From: JACKHA01 sp041401985
Lineage (GTDB): Bacteria; Planctomycetota; Phycisphaerae; Phycisphaerales; UBA1924
DNA length: 64,000 nucleotides
Direction: 5' to 3'
Assembly (NCBI GenBank): GCA_041401985.1
Contig: JAWKTE010000009.1
Location: 124,001 to 188,000, forward strand
The number at the start of each line of letters is the position of its first letter. Position 1 is the first letter of the stretch. Of the stretch, positions 42,263-50,552 are shown piece after piece. The position numbers and the translations under genes are program-made. The notes under the pieces were generated by a model. It worked only from the letters and a program-made list of their open reading frames with translations, did no database searches and was not told the DNA's origin.

Positions 42263-43081
42263 TCACTCCACGCCGAAGCCCCGCCGCAGGAACGCCGTCT
42301 GCGCGTCCTTGGCCTCGCCCGCGACCTTGCCGAACCCGGCGTGCTCCGACGGCGCGCCCGTCTCGGGCCAGGTCATCACCTCGATCATTGCCGGGTCGGC
42401 CCCGCGGGCTTCGTACCGCTTCCGCAGCGCCGCCACGAACGCCGCCTGCCCCGCCCACGGCACCATCCGGTCCGCCTCCGAGTGCAGCACCAGCAGCGGC
42501 AGCGGCTCGAACCCGTCAAGGTGCCCCATCGGGTCCAGCGGCGCGACCTCCGCGTCGGCGTGCCGGTGCGGCGGGATCCGCCCCGGAGGCTCGGGCAGCG
42601 TCGGGTTGTAGAGTTCGCCCAGCCAGCCCGTCGTGGACTCGACTGCCGCGCATGAAAACCCGTGCGGCTCGCACAGGCGTCGCAGCGTCGCCATGCCGCC
42701 CAGCGACATCCCGCCGATGCCCGCGCGGGCCGCGTCGAACAGGCGGGGGTGGGCCGCGTGCAGCGCGTCGAGCACCGCGTCCACCTCGCCCAGCGCCTGC
42801 TTCATGACCCGCAGGCTCGACGACGGCTCGTCGGCCGCGGCCTCGTGGCGCTCGCCGTGCCCCGGCAGGTCGATCGCGCACGCCCCGATCCCCGCCCGCA
42901 TCCACCGCAGGTACCGCCCCGGATCGAGTTCCTTGTCCACGGTCCGCCCGTGCATCCACAGCACGAACGGCGCGGGGCGTTCCCAGTCCGGATGCACCAG
43001 CAGCGACGGCACACCGGCCAGGCGCGTCGGGCGGGCCTGCTTCTTCAAGGACGTCGGCAGCGTGTCGAAGCGTGATGCCAT
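42263..43081 (-). CDS. Alpha/beta-hydrolase (dienelactone hydrolase / peptidase S9 type)
   Basis: A 272-residue alpha/beta-hydrolase. An oxyanion-hole region VLWMHGRTVDK is followed by DLPGHGERHE, the nucleophile elbow GIGGMSLGGMA (G-x-S-x-G), the acid in LHSEADRMVPW and the catalytic His in APSEHAGFG. The substrate is unknown; such enzymes act on esters, lactones or short peptides. The ATG at 43081 is used because an in-frame extension upstream runs through an inverted repeat (43112-43215). It converges on the unknown gene at 40545. Confidence 0.82.
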   Translation of the reverse strand: MASRFDTLPTSLKKQARPTRLAGVPSLLVHPDWERPAPFVLWMHGRTVDKELDPGRYLRWMRAGIGACAIDLPGHGERHEAAADEPSSSLRVMKQALGEVDAVLDALHAAHPRLFDAARAGIGGMSLGGMATLRRLCEPHGFSCAAVESTTGWLGELYNPTLPEPPGRIPPHRHADAEVAPLDPMGHLDGFEPLPLLVLHSEADRMVPWAGQAAFVAALRKRYEARGADPAMIEVMTWPETGAPSEHAGFGKVAGEAKDAQTAFLRRGFGVE

Positions 43082-43111
43082 CAAGCCATTGAAGGCGCTG
43101 GGATTGACTTG

Positions 43112-43215
43112 GGCGCAGAGCCCGACGCGCAAGCGTCGCGGTCCATCCACGTCCAGGCCCATTGTCGCGCCATCCCGCCGATCCAACCCGACGCTCGCGC
43201 GTCGGGCTCTGCGCC
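43112..43215. repeat. 27-nt inverted repeat, GCGCAGAGCCCGACGC type
   Basis: The arm at 43112-43138 (GGCGCAGAGCCCGACGC...) and the reverse complement of 43189-43215 agree at 26 of 27 positions, 50 nt apart. Each arm contains its own small palindrome CGACGC/GCGTCG. It lies between the divergent hydrolase and pirin genes and looks like a pair of dispersed palindromic repeats. Confidence 0.8.
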
Positions 43216-43355
43216 GGTCCGCCAACCACATCCGCACCGGTCACACCAGACTCCCCCACCGCATCCAAGAATCGGCAGAGCCCACGCGGCCGAATCCGGA
43301 GGAACCAACCAGACGGATCGGCCCCGTGCCCGCGCCGCCGCGCAAGGAGACTCCC

Positions 43356-44087
43356 ATGATCACCATCCGCCACGCGCACGACCGCGGCCACAGCGACCTC
43401 GGCTGGCTCGACAGCCGCCACTCCTTCTCCTTCGGCGAGTATCGCGACCCCGCCAACATGGGCTTCCGCTCGCTCCGCGTCATCAACGACGACCGCGTCG
43501 CCCCCGGCGCCGGCTTCGGCACCCACGGGCACCGCGACATGGAGATCATCTCCATCGTCCTCGAGGGCGGCCTCGAGCACCGCGACTCCATGGGCAACGG
43601 CGAGATCCTCCGCCCGGGCGAGGTCCAGGTCATGTCCGCCGGCACCGGCGTCCGCCACAGCGAGTTCAACGCCTCCAAGACCGACCCGGTCCACTTCCTG
43701 CAGGTCTGGATCATGCCCGACCGAGCGGGGCACCCGCCGCGCTATCAGCAGCGGGCCTTCCCCGCGCCGGACCGGGCCGGACGCCTCGTCCGCGTCGCGG
43801 GACCGCGTACTGATGGCCAATCCGCCGGTGATGCGGCCGACAGCGACGGCGCGCTCGCGATCAATCAGGACGCCGCGGTCTACCTCGGCTCCCTCAAGCC
43901 CGGCGACTCCGCCCGCCACACGCTCGCCCCGGGGCGTGCCGCGTGGGTCCACGTGATCTCCGGCAACGCGACGGTGTCGGGGAAGCCGCTCAAAGCCGGC
44001 GACGCCGTCGCGATCGACGGAGAGCCGGGCGTCGAGATCACCGGCGCCGAGTCCGGTGCCGAAGTGCTCCTCTTCGACCTGGCCTGA
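43356..44087 (+). CDS. Pirin-family cupin protein
   Basis: A 243-residue bicupin of the pirin/YhhW type. The metal-binding N-terminal cupin has FGTHGHRDMEIIS (two His and a Glu) and GVRHSEFNAS. The family opening is HDRGHSDLGWLDSRHSFSF. YhhW-like pirins can oxidise quercetin in vitro; the cellular role is uncertain and may involve redox sensing. AAGGAGA lies 8 nt before the ATG at 43356. A sigma70-like promoter for the next gene begins 14 nt after its stop. Confidence 0.9.
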   Translation: MITIRHAHDRGHSDLGWLDSRHSFSFGEYRDPANMGFRSLRVINDDRVAPGAGFGTHGHRDMEIISIVLEGGLEHRDSMGNGEILRPGEVQVMSAGTGVRHSEFNASKTDPVHFLQVWIMPDRAGHPPRYQQRAFPAPDRAGRLVRVAGPRTDGQSAGDAADSDGALAINQDAAVYLGSLKPGDSARHTLAPGRAAWVHVISGNATVSGKPLKAGDAVAIDGEPGVEITGAESGAEVLLFDLA

Positions 44088-44100
44088 CGCCGGATTGCCC

Positions 44101-44154
44101 TTGACGCCACCACGCCGGGCGGTATGCTACACGAGTTGATCGCCCATTCAACTC
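44101..44154 (+). promoter_or_regulatory. Promoter and leader hairpin of the YHS-domain gene
   Basis: TTGACG (44101-44106) and TATGCT (44123-44128) are spaced 16 nt apart. Just downstream GAGTTGA (44133-44139) and TCAACTC (44148-44154) form a 7-bp hairpin near the expected start of transcription, followed by GGGAG before the ATG at 44171. Confidence 0.55.
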
Positions 44155-44170
44155 GACGGGAGTCCCGCCC

Positions 44171-45319
44171 ATGCTCGCCCGATTCGCCGCCAACTGCCTC
44201 GTCTTGCTGGTTTGGGCCGCGCCCGCCTTGAGTGTCCAGCCGACGGAGGAGAGACGCGTGCTCGCCTTCGACCCCGTGCTGCTCTGCCAGGGGCGCGAGG
44301 TCGAGGGCGACCCGGCCCTGTCGCTCACGCGCGGCCCGTTCGTGTACCGATTCCGCGACGAGGCGACGCGCGACACGTTCGCCGCCGACCCCGAGCGCTA
44401 CGAGATCCAGTTCAACGGCGCGTGCGCCCGCATGGGCCCGCTCTCCAGCGGCGGCGACGCGCGGCGGTTCGCCGTGCACGATGGTCGCATCTATGTCTTC
44501 GCCTCCGAGTCCTGCCGGCGCACGTTCATCGAGCACGCCGACGCGCTGCTCGAGAAGGACGAACGCCCGCTCCTGCCCGCGGGCTGTGAGGCAGACGAGG
44601 GCCGGGCGTTGGTCGACCGCGCGATCGAGTGGGTCGGCGGGGGCGAGGCCCTGGCTGGATGCCACTCGTACCTGGAGATCGTGCACGCCGTCGACGAGAG
44701 CGGCGGCCAGACCTACGAGCACGAACTCGTGCTCTCGATCGAGTTCGCCGACGACGCCTCGGTCGCCCGGGCCATCCGGACCGACGACTGGGGCCAGTAC
44801 GGCCTGTTCGGGCACGCGATCGTTGCCGACGACGCGATGCGCCTCGACCGCGACGGGGCTGGCGGCTCGATCACTCGTTCCGACCTCGTCGATGCCCAGC
44901 GACGGGCGTTCGAACGGGCCATCGACCGATCCCTGATCGTCGTGCTCAAGGCCGCTGCGCGAGACGATGCCAACCTGTGCCGCGTCGGGACCGGGACCAT
45001 CGACGATGTCGCGATCGAAGAAGTCGCCATCCACATCCGCGGCATCACCGCCACCCTCTCCATCGAGCCCGAGTCCGGACGGATCGTCGCCATCGAGCAC
45101 ACCGCCCGAGGCGGGGCGCACCTGATGCTCGGCTCGCGCCAGACCCGCTTCACCCGCTACGAGACCGTCGCCGGGCTCCGCCTGCCCGTCGCCGGCACCG
45201 TGCTCTTCGATGGCGAGCCCGAGGCCGACGAGGACTTCGACGACCGGCACATCGCGATCAACCTCACGACTGAAACGGCGCTGCCCGCTGCCAATGGCAC
45301 GGGTGCGGACGGGCGATAG
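44171..45319 (+). CDS. Secreted protein with YHS-like metal-binding domain
   Basis: A 382-residue protein with a signal peptide (about 1-21). A YHS-type domain at about 30-95 has FDPVLLCQGREVEGDPAL, then FVYRFRDEATRDTFAADPER and YEIQFNGACARMG. YHS domains bind heavy metals through Cys and appear next to copper pumps. A further Cys-containing segment (FASESCRRTFIEHAD) repeats the pattern, which may be a second, degenerate YHS unit. The C-terminal 240 residues have no recognised fold. Its stop codon lies inside the left arm of an inverted repeat (45314-45327). Confidence 0.7.
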   Translation: MLARFAANCLVLLVWAAPALSVQPTEERRVLAFDPVLLCQGREVEGDPALSLTRGPFVYRFRDEATRDTFAADPERYEIQFNGACARMGPLSSGGDARRFAVHDGRIYVFASESCRRTFIEHADALLEKDERPLLPAGCEADEGRALVDRAIEWVGGGEALAGCHSYLEIVHAVDESGGQTYEHELVLSIEFADDASVARAIRTDDWGQYGLFGHAIVADDAMRLDRDGAGGSITRSDLVDAQRRAFERAIDRSLIVVLKAAARDDANLCRVGTGTIDDVAIEEVAIHIRGITATLSIEPESGRIVAIEHTARGGAHLMLGSRQTRFTRYETVAGLRLPVAGTVLFDGEPEADEDFDDRHIAINLTTETALPAANGTGADGR

Positions 45320-45421
45320 ACGCCCGCCAAAACGACTTCCGGGCGGGTTTCCCCGCCCGGCTCGTCGCTCACTCCCTCCAACGACCGGAAGGCTCTGTCG
45401 CCCGTGAGCGGGCGTCTATCG
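45314..45421. repeat. 108-bp element with perfect 14-bp terminal inverted repeats
   Basis: CGATAGACGCCCGC (45314-45327) and its inverted copy (45408-45421) bound a stretch holding a second hairpin CCGGGCGGG/CCCGCCCGG (about 45339-45361). The left arm contains the stop codon of the YHS gene. It may act as a terminator for the convergent genes or be a miniature mobile element. Confidence 0.65.
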
Positions 45422-45462
45422 AGACCGAATCAACGCCGGCGCAACCGCCCTGCCCGAACGCC

Positions 45463-46113
45463 CTACTCGAACGCCCGCAGCAGCTTGTCGATGTGCACCA
45501 GGCGCACCGGCGGGCGCTCCACGCCCGTGACCATCCGCCAGAACGCCTCGGCGTGCCCGTCGTGACGCCACGACTGGAACTGCCCGCGTGGGTTCTCCGC
45601 GTACACCGACAGCAGCGGGCCGCCCACGAACACCGTCCGCTGGATCAGCAGCGCATCGTCCGAGACGTACTCGAACTCCGCGGCCACGCCGGCCATCGCG
45701 TCGGTCACCGATCCGAACAGGTCGTGGTCGGAACGGATCAGTTCGTCCGCGTCGTGCCACATCATGTAGCGGAACTTGCTGGCCGGGCGTCCCGGGAAGC
45801 ACTCGCGGCTGCGGAGGATCGACGTCACGCCCGTCGGCCCGTCGACCCGTCGGTCCAGCGGCTCGCCCGGGATGGCCCGCTCGAGCTGGTAGCACAGCGA
45901 GTCGAGGTCGGTGATGTGGCGCCCGTAGAGCGAGATCAGTTCCGCGTCGCGCAGGCCCTCGAGGAATCGGGCCAGGGTCGCGGCGAAGGTCAGCCGCCGA
46001 CGCGGCGAGTCGGACCACGCGACGAGATGGTGCTCGTCGAGCAGCGCGGTCACCTCGGGCTGCCAGGAGGCCGCGCCGAAGGACGATTCGAACTGTCGGC
46101 TCAGAACAGACAC
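45463..46113 (-). CDS. Hypothetical protein, 216 residues
   Basis: No family recognised. The protein starts at GTG 46113, chosen because GGGGAGG lies 6-13 nt upstream. It is a single soluble domain of mixed alpha/beta type with an early helix (QPEVTALLDEHHLVAWSDSP), conserved-looking aromatic and acidic stretches (KFRYMMWHDADELIRSDHDL), and ends VRLVHIDKLLRAF. No signal peptide or membrane segment. Strong third-position G/C bias supports coding. Confidence 0.7.
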   Translation of the reverse strand: MSVLSRQFESSFGAASWQPEVTALLDEHHLVAWSDSPRRRLTFAATLARFLEGLRDAELISLYGRHITDLDSLCYQLERAIPGEPLDRRVDGPTGVTSILRSRECFPGRPASKFRYMMWHDADELIRSDHDLFGSVTDAMAGVAAEFEYVSDDALLIQRTVFVGGPLLSVYAENPRGQFQSWRHDGHAEAFWRMVTGVERPPVRLVHIDKLLRAFE

Positions 46114-46579
46114 GCCGACCTCCCCGAGACGCGGGCCGGGAACGCCCGGGCCCGCCACAAACGACCCGCACGGCGAGCCCCCACGTCCGCCTGCCGCCAC
46201 CCTAAATGGGGTGGTTCAGCGTGGAGTCGGGATGCCCGGTCCCGGCCGCGCTCCGGAGGGAGTTCGGTCGGGTCGGGCGCGCACCGGCTCCGGCGGTGGC
46301 CGCACCGTCACAGGGGAGTTCCACCCTCCCGCGTCCCAAGTGTGCGCCAGGAATGGGGATACGCCAGCCGGTACAGACGTCACAGGCGGAAAAAGCCGCC
46401 TGGAAGGGGGGATTCGACGGGAAGCGACCGAGAATCCACGGCTGGACCGGGGCGGCGTTGGCGCTGGCTTGGCCTGGCTATGACGCGGGCTTCACATTGG
46501 GGAAGATCGGGGGATGGGGTTGGGGCGCGGTGGAGGGTTGGTGGGCGGCGTGGGGTTGGTTTGGGGTGGGGGTGTTGGG

Positions 46580-46815
46580 TCGCGTGGGCACGTTTGTCGC
46601 CCGGCGAACGCGACGCGCGAGCGAGCAGGTGTGCCACGGCCTTCGGCGCTCGGGCCGAAGGTCGTGGCGAGCGTGGAACGGGGTAGAAGAAGGAGCGGGG
46701 GGAGGGACGGAGCACGACCTTGCTCAGAGCCGCAAGGTCGTGGCACATCGCGTGACGATTGCAACGGGTTGTTCGCACCGAGTAACGCCCCAAAGCGGGC
46801 GTGACTCGGTGGCAC
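46580..46815. repeat. Modular hairpin-repeat array, second locus
   Basis: It shares modules with the array around the insertion sequence, in the same order and orientation: CGAACGCGACGCGCGAGCGAGC, CCACGGCCTTCGG...CCGAAGGTCGTGG (about 46630-46668), CACGACCTTGC-tcagagcc-GCAAGGTCGTG (46713-46742) and CACCGAGT.../ACTCGGTG (46777-46812), each followed by GTGGCAC. The part of this 713-nt gap from 46114 to about 46580 holds no gene I can support. Confidence 0.75.
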
Positions 46816-46826
46816 AGTGGACGCAG

Positions 46827-48311
46827 TCAGCAGCCGGCGGCGAAGAGGTTGAGGTAGTAGAAGAAGTCGTCGTTGTTGATGATGCCGTTGAGCACGCCGT
46901 AGCCGGGGGTGCCGGGGATGGCGGTGGTGGTCAGGTCGGGGGGTGACGGGCAGCGGGCCAGGCCCGGCCCGACGCCGCAGGCGTTGTTGCCCGCGAAGAG
47001 GGTCAGGTAGTAGAAGAAGTCGTCGTTGTTGACGATGCCGTTGGGCACGCCGTAGCCCGGCAGGCCGGCGATAGCGCCGGTGGTGAGGTCGGCCTGGCAG
47101 AAGCCCGGGCCGGGCGGCTGGAACTCGAAGGCGCCGATGTCGACGATCGGTGCCGGGCCGCCGCCGGTGTCGGGCATGATGGGATCGTCGGCGAAGCGCG
47201 GGTTGCCGAGCAGGTCGGTCGTCACGTCGGGCGGGACGGCCGAGGAGTCGCCGGCGTCGATGCCGGGCGAGCCGCGCTTGAGGGAGTAGTCGCCGTTGGC
47301 TGCGTCGGTGAAGAGCGGGTCGGTGACGAGGTTGCCGGGGCCTGGGAAACTCTGGGGCAGGATCGAGTAGGACACGTCCGACGGCATCTCGAACAGCACG
47401 GGGAAGTCGTTGTCCCAGACGACGCTGTTCTGCAGCGTGGCCGTGCCCGGCAGCCCGGTCTGGCCCCGGGCGAACACGGGGGCCTCGCAATCCACGACGG
47501 TGCAGCCCTGCAAGACCACGTTCGCGTCGAAGCCAAGGTCAAAGAGCGGCTCGGTTTGGGACCGCACGCCGACGAACAGGCACGAGTCGAACACGAAGTC
47601 GCCTTCTGGGAAAGGCTCCAAAGAGAAGGGGGCCCGTCCGGCTGGCACGACGATCTCGCGGAACTCACACCGCACAAACCTGGCGTAGGCCACAGCGATC
47701 TGAGACGGACCCGTAAACTCGCAGTCGATGACGATGCGTGCCACGCCGAGCAGATCACCGATTGGCATGGGGGCGGACACCTCAAACCTACAGCGTTCCA
47801 CCAACACGGCACCGCCCAGTGCGAACTGATTGTCGACGAACAAGCAGTCTCGAACTGTGGACGGAAAGGCGGACACCGCCGTGAAAAACCCGCGGAAAAC
47901 GCAATGCTCCGCAAACGTGGCCATTGCGTTACCGACAACTCCGAAGGAGTCGAAGTCGCCCACGAGCTCCATTCCATCGAGGTGGATCTCCGAGACGTTT
48001 GTGGCCACGCGGAAGCAGTACTTCGGGATCCCGAATCCCGCGGCCACCACGACCGGCAGCTCGCCCGGCTCTCCCCGGATCGTGAGGGACCGATCAATCA
48101 TCACACCGCCCTCGTAAAGCCCGATCCCCTCGCTGACCAGCAAGGTGTCACCCCACACCACCATCGGACTGGCCACGGCCGCCGCGATCGACGGGAAGTC
48201 CGGGTTCTCGCTCGGGTCGTTGGAGACGAACCACGTCGTCTGTCCGGCGGCGGGCAGGGCCAGCGCGAGGAGCGTGAGCACCAGCGCCTTGATGGTCGTC
48301 GCGGGCTTCAT
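46827..48311 (-). CDS. Secreted beta-helix protein ending in the paired repeat with C-terminal FAAGC
   Basis: A 494-residue exported protein with a signal peptide (1-23). A right-handed parallel beta-helix (pectate-lyase-like) covers about 30-330. A choice-of-anchor-Q-type segment follows (GSPGIDAGDSSAVP, then DLLGNPRFADD and VDIGAFEFQ). At the C-terminus are two repeats with DLTTGAIAGLPGYGVPNG and DLTTTAIPGTPGYGVLNG, each followed by NNDDFFYYL. A Cys-rich linker (ACGVGPGLARCPSPP) separates the repeats here, unlike in the proteins at 26106 and 34035. The last residue is again Cys (FAAGC). The gene sits between two hairpin-repeat loci. Confidence 0.82.
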   Translation of the reverse strand: MKPATTIKALVLTLLALALPAAGQTTWFVSNDPSENPDFPSIAAAVASPMVVWGDTLLVSEGIGLYEGGVMIDRSLTIRGEPGELPVVVAAGFGIPKYCFRVATNVSEIHLDGMELVGDFDSFGVVGNAMATFAEHCVFRGFFTAVSAFPSTVRDCLFVDNQFALGGAVLVERCRFEVSAPMPIGDLLGVARIVIDCEFTGPSQIAVAYARFVRCEFREIVVPAGRAPFSLEPFPEGDFVFDSCLFVGVRSQTEPLFDLGFDANVVLQGCTVVDCEAPVFARGQTGLPGTATLQNSVVWDNDFPVLFEMPSDVSYSILPQSFPGPGNLVTDPLFTDAANGDYSLKRGSPGIDAGDSSAVPPDVTTDLLGNPRFADDPIMPDTGGGPAPIVDIGAFEFQPPGPGFCQADLTTGAIAGLPGYGVPNGIVNNDDFFYYLTLFAGNNACGVGPGLARCPSPPDLTTTAIPGTPGYGVLNGIINNDDFFYYLNLFAAGC

Positions 48312-48344
48312 GGTCCACTCCTTCTCGACCTGCGTCGGCGGCTG

Positions 48345-48710
48345 TTCGTCGACGGCTGCGCCGCCGGCACAGGTTGCAAACCTGTGCCACCACGCCGCGC
48401 TGAATGGACTGTACTTGGCGGCGGGGTGGGGTTCAAGGCGTTTGTTCGTATGTCACCGAATTGGCGCACAAGGGTGATTGTTTTGGGGCGGATTTTGACT
48501 TTGGTGGCGGCACACACCCCCTCCGTCATGCTCGCGGAGCCTCGCATGACACCTCCCCCGCGGCGCGGGGGAGGGGGGACGGGGGCCGCAGGTTGATCGG
48601 CACCGAGAAACGCCGCCGAGCCGGCGTGTCTCGGTGGCACAGTGAAGGGTCATCGGCTCGGAGCACGCGGCGGCTGCGCCGCCGACACAGGTTGGAAACC
48701 TGTGCCACCT
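48345..48710. repeat. Modular hairpin repeats, third locus
   Basis: Three modules lie in the 442-nt gap: GGCACAGGTT-gca-AACCTGTGCC (48366-48388), CACCGAG...CTCGGTG (48601-48637) and CACAGGTT-gga-AACCTGTG (48686-48704) with the same CGGCTGCGCCGCCG tail seen at 38818-38837 in opposite orientation. All are bounded by GTGGCAC/GTGCCAC. No gene is supported in the gap. Confidence 0.75.
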
Positions 48711-48753
48711 GCGATGCGTCGGAGGCTTTCCTGAGCTTGCGTTCAGGGCTCTC

Positions 48754-50265
48754 TTAGAGCACGCCGGCGAGTTCGGCCATGAGGCGGGCGCCGAAGCCGG
48801 TGGGGCCGGGGGAGAAGGGGCCGGATTCCTTGTCGGCGGCGTGGGTGCCGGCGATGTCGAGGTGGCACCAGGGGATGTTGTCTTTGACGAAGTAGGAGAG
48901 GAAGGCCGCGCCCTGGATGGGGTGGGCCTTGCGGTTGGGGTTGGAGTTGAGGATGTCCGCGATGGGGGACTTCATCATGTCGCGGTACTCCTGGTGCATG
49001 GGGAGTCGCCAGACGCGTTCGCCGGTGGCGTCGGCGGCGGACTCGACCTTGGCGCGGAGTTTGTCGTCTTCGCACCAGAGGCCGGCGAAGGTGGAGCCGA
49101 GCGCGACGACGACGCCGCCGGTGAGGGTGGCGATGTCGATGATGGCGGCCGGGTTTTCCTTGTCGCAGGCCCAGCAGAGGGCGTCGGCCAGGACGAGGCG
49201 GCCTTCGGCGTCGGTGTTGGTGATCTCGACGGTGACGCCGTTGCGGAAGGTGAGGATGTCGTCGGGGCGGTAGGCCTCGTCGGAGATGGAGTTCTCGGCG
49301 GCGGCCAGGAGCGCGACGACGGGGATGTCGGGCTTGATGACGTGTGCGATGGCGTGCATGGCGCCCAGGACGGCGCAGCCGCCGTCCTTGTCGCGCTTCA
49401 TGCCGACCATGCCGTTGTTGATCTTGAGCGAGAGGCCGCCGGTGTCGTAGCAGATGGTTTTGCCGACGAGGACGAGGGGCTTGGCGGCGGAGCGGCCGCC
49501 CTTCTTCGAGGCGCGGCCATTGGGTGTGTAGGCCAGGCGGATGAGGCAGGGCTTGTTCTCGCTGGCCTTGCCGACGTTGATGAGGCCGGTGAGTTGCTCG
49601 CGCTCGAGGGCGGGGCCGGAGATGACATCGCAGGTCATGCCGGTGAGGCGGGCGAGGCGCTTGGCCTGGTCGGCCATGAACATCGGGGTGGCGATGTTTG
49701 CGGGTGTGTTGGAGAGGGCGCGGGTGAGGTTGGCGGCCTTGGCCAGGCCGAGGCCGCGGGCGAGGCCGTCGGTGAAGGCGTTGTCGGAGGCGCGGAGGGT
49801 GAGGGCGAGTTTGTCGTTCTTTTTCGGCGTGGCGGCGCCCTTGAACTCGTCGGTGGGGAAGGCGGCCAGGGCCAGGCCCTCGGCGAAGCAGCAACCAGCG
49901 GCATCGGGCTTGACGCGGTCGGCGGCTTTGAGGGATGCGAGGGCGGGGGTGAGTTCGACCTGGACGCGCGGCTCTTTGATGGTGCGGATGCGCCGGGCGA
50001 CTGCGGCGCCGGCGGCGCGGAGGCTTGATGCGTTGAAGGTCTTGCGGTCGCCGAGGCCCACGATGATGGCGCGGCTGTAGGCGTCGGGGAAGGCGTCGGC
50101 GCAGGCGCCGGTGTCGCCGGTGGCTTCGGCGCGGGCGGCGGCGGCGGCGAGAGCGCCGGAGGGGTCGAGCGCGGCGGAGTCCTTGTCGAGTTTCTCGCCC
50201 TTGAAGTGGGCGACGACCAGGAGTGTGGGCTTGCCGGACTTGGACAGCGCGATCGACTCGAACAT
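48754..50265 (-). CDS. pepA: Leucyl aminopeptidase (M17 family)
   Basis: A 503-residue cytosolic aminopeptidase. The C-terminal catalytic domain has the two-metal site in LVGKTICYDTGGLSLK, MKRDKDGGCAVLGAM and the family signature NTDAEGRLVLADAL. The N-terminal macrodomain-like part starts MFESIALSKSGKPTLLV. M17 enzymes trim N-terminal residues from peptides as hexamers; some also bind DNA. Length is normal. The 287-nt region upstream (50266-50552) shows no feature. Confidence 0.92.
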   Translation of the reverse strand: MFESIALSKSGKPTLLVVAHFKGEKLDKDSAALDPSGALAAAAARAEATGDTGACADAFPDAYSRAIIVGLGDRKTFNASSLRAAGAAVARRIRTIKEPRVQVELTPALASLKAADRVKPDAAGCCFAEGLALAAFPTDEFKGAATPKKNDKLALTLRASDNAFTDGLARGLGLAKAANLTRALSNTPANIATPMFMADQAKRLARLTGMTCDVISGPALEREQLTGLINVGKASENKPCLIRLAYTPNGRASKKGGRSAAKPLVLVGKTICYDTGGLSLKINNGMVGMKRDKDGGCAVLGAMHAIAHVIKPDIPVVALLAAAENSISDEAYRPDDILTFRNGVTVEITNTDAEGRLVLADALCWACDKENPAAIIDIATLTGGVVVALGSTFAGLWCEDDKLRAKVESAADATGERVWRLPMHQEYRDMMKSPIADILNSNPNRKAHPIQGAAFLSYFVKDNIPWCHLDIAGTHAADKESGPFSPGPTGFGARLMAELAGVL

Positions 50266-50552
50266 CGAGGGCTCCTGCGGGGTGATTCGGGGCGTTGGTT
50301 GCCGGCGCGTTGGTGCGTGCGCTGGGGGGAGAGTGTAGGGAGGGGGGGCGTATGGTCTGGGCCGACGGAGGCCGGGCATTGGTCGGAAAGAACGACGGCG
50401 GCGTGTGCGAGGCCGCGACGGGGTCCGGCATGGGCGTGTGGGACACGCGGGATCGTCGCGGGCCTGGGCACGCGACGCGAGGCTGCCTGGCAGACTCTCG
50501 GGTACGCGTGCGTGTCGGCTGAGCGGAATCGGCGCGGGATGGGCAGGCAGGC

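Noticed and set aside
46206..46946. Long open frame on the plus strand in the gap before the beta-helix gene
   Set aside because: Its translation runs through hairpin repeats and the antisense of the FAAGC repeat, is rich in Gly/Trp/Arg with no domain, and lacks a ribosome-binding site.
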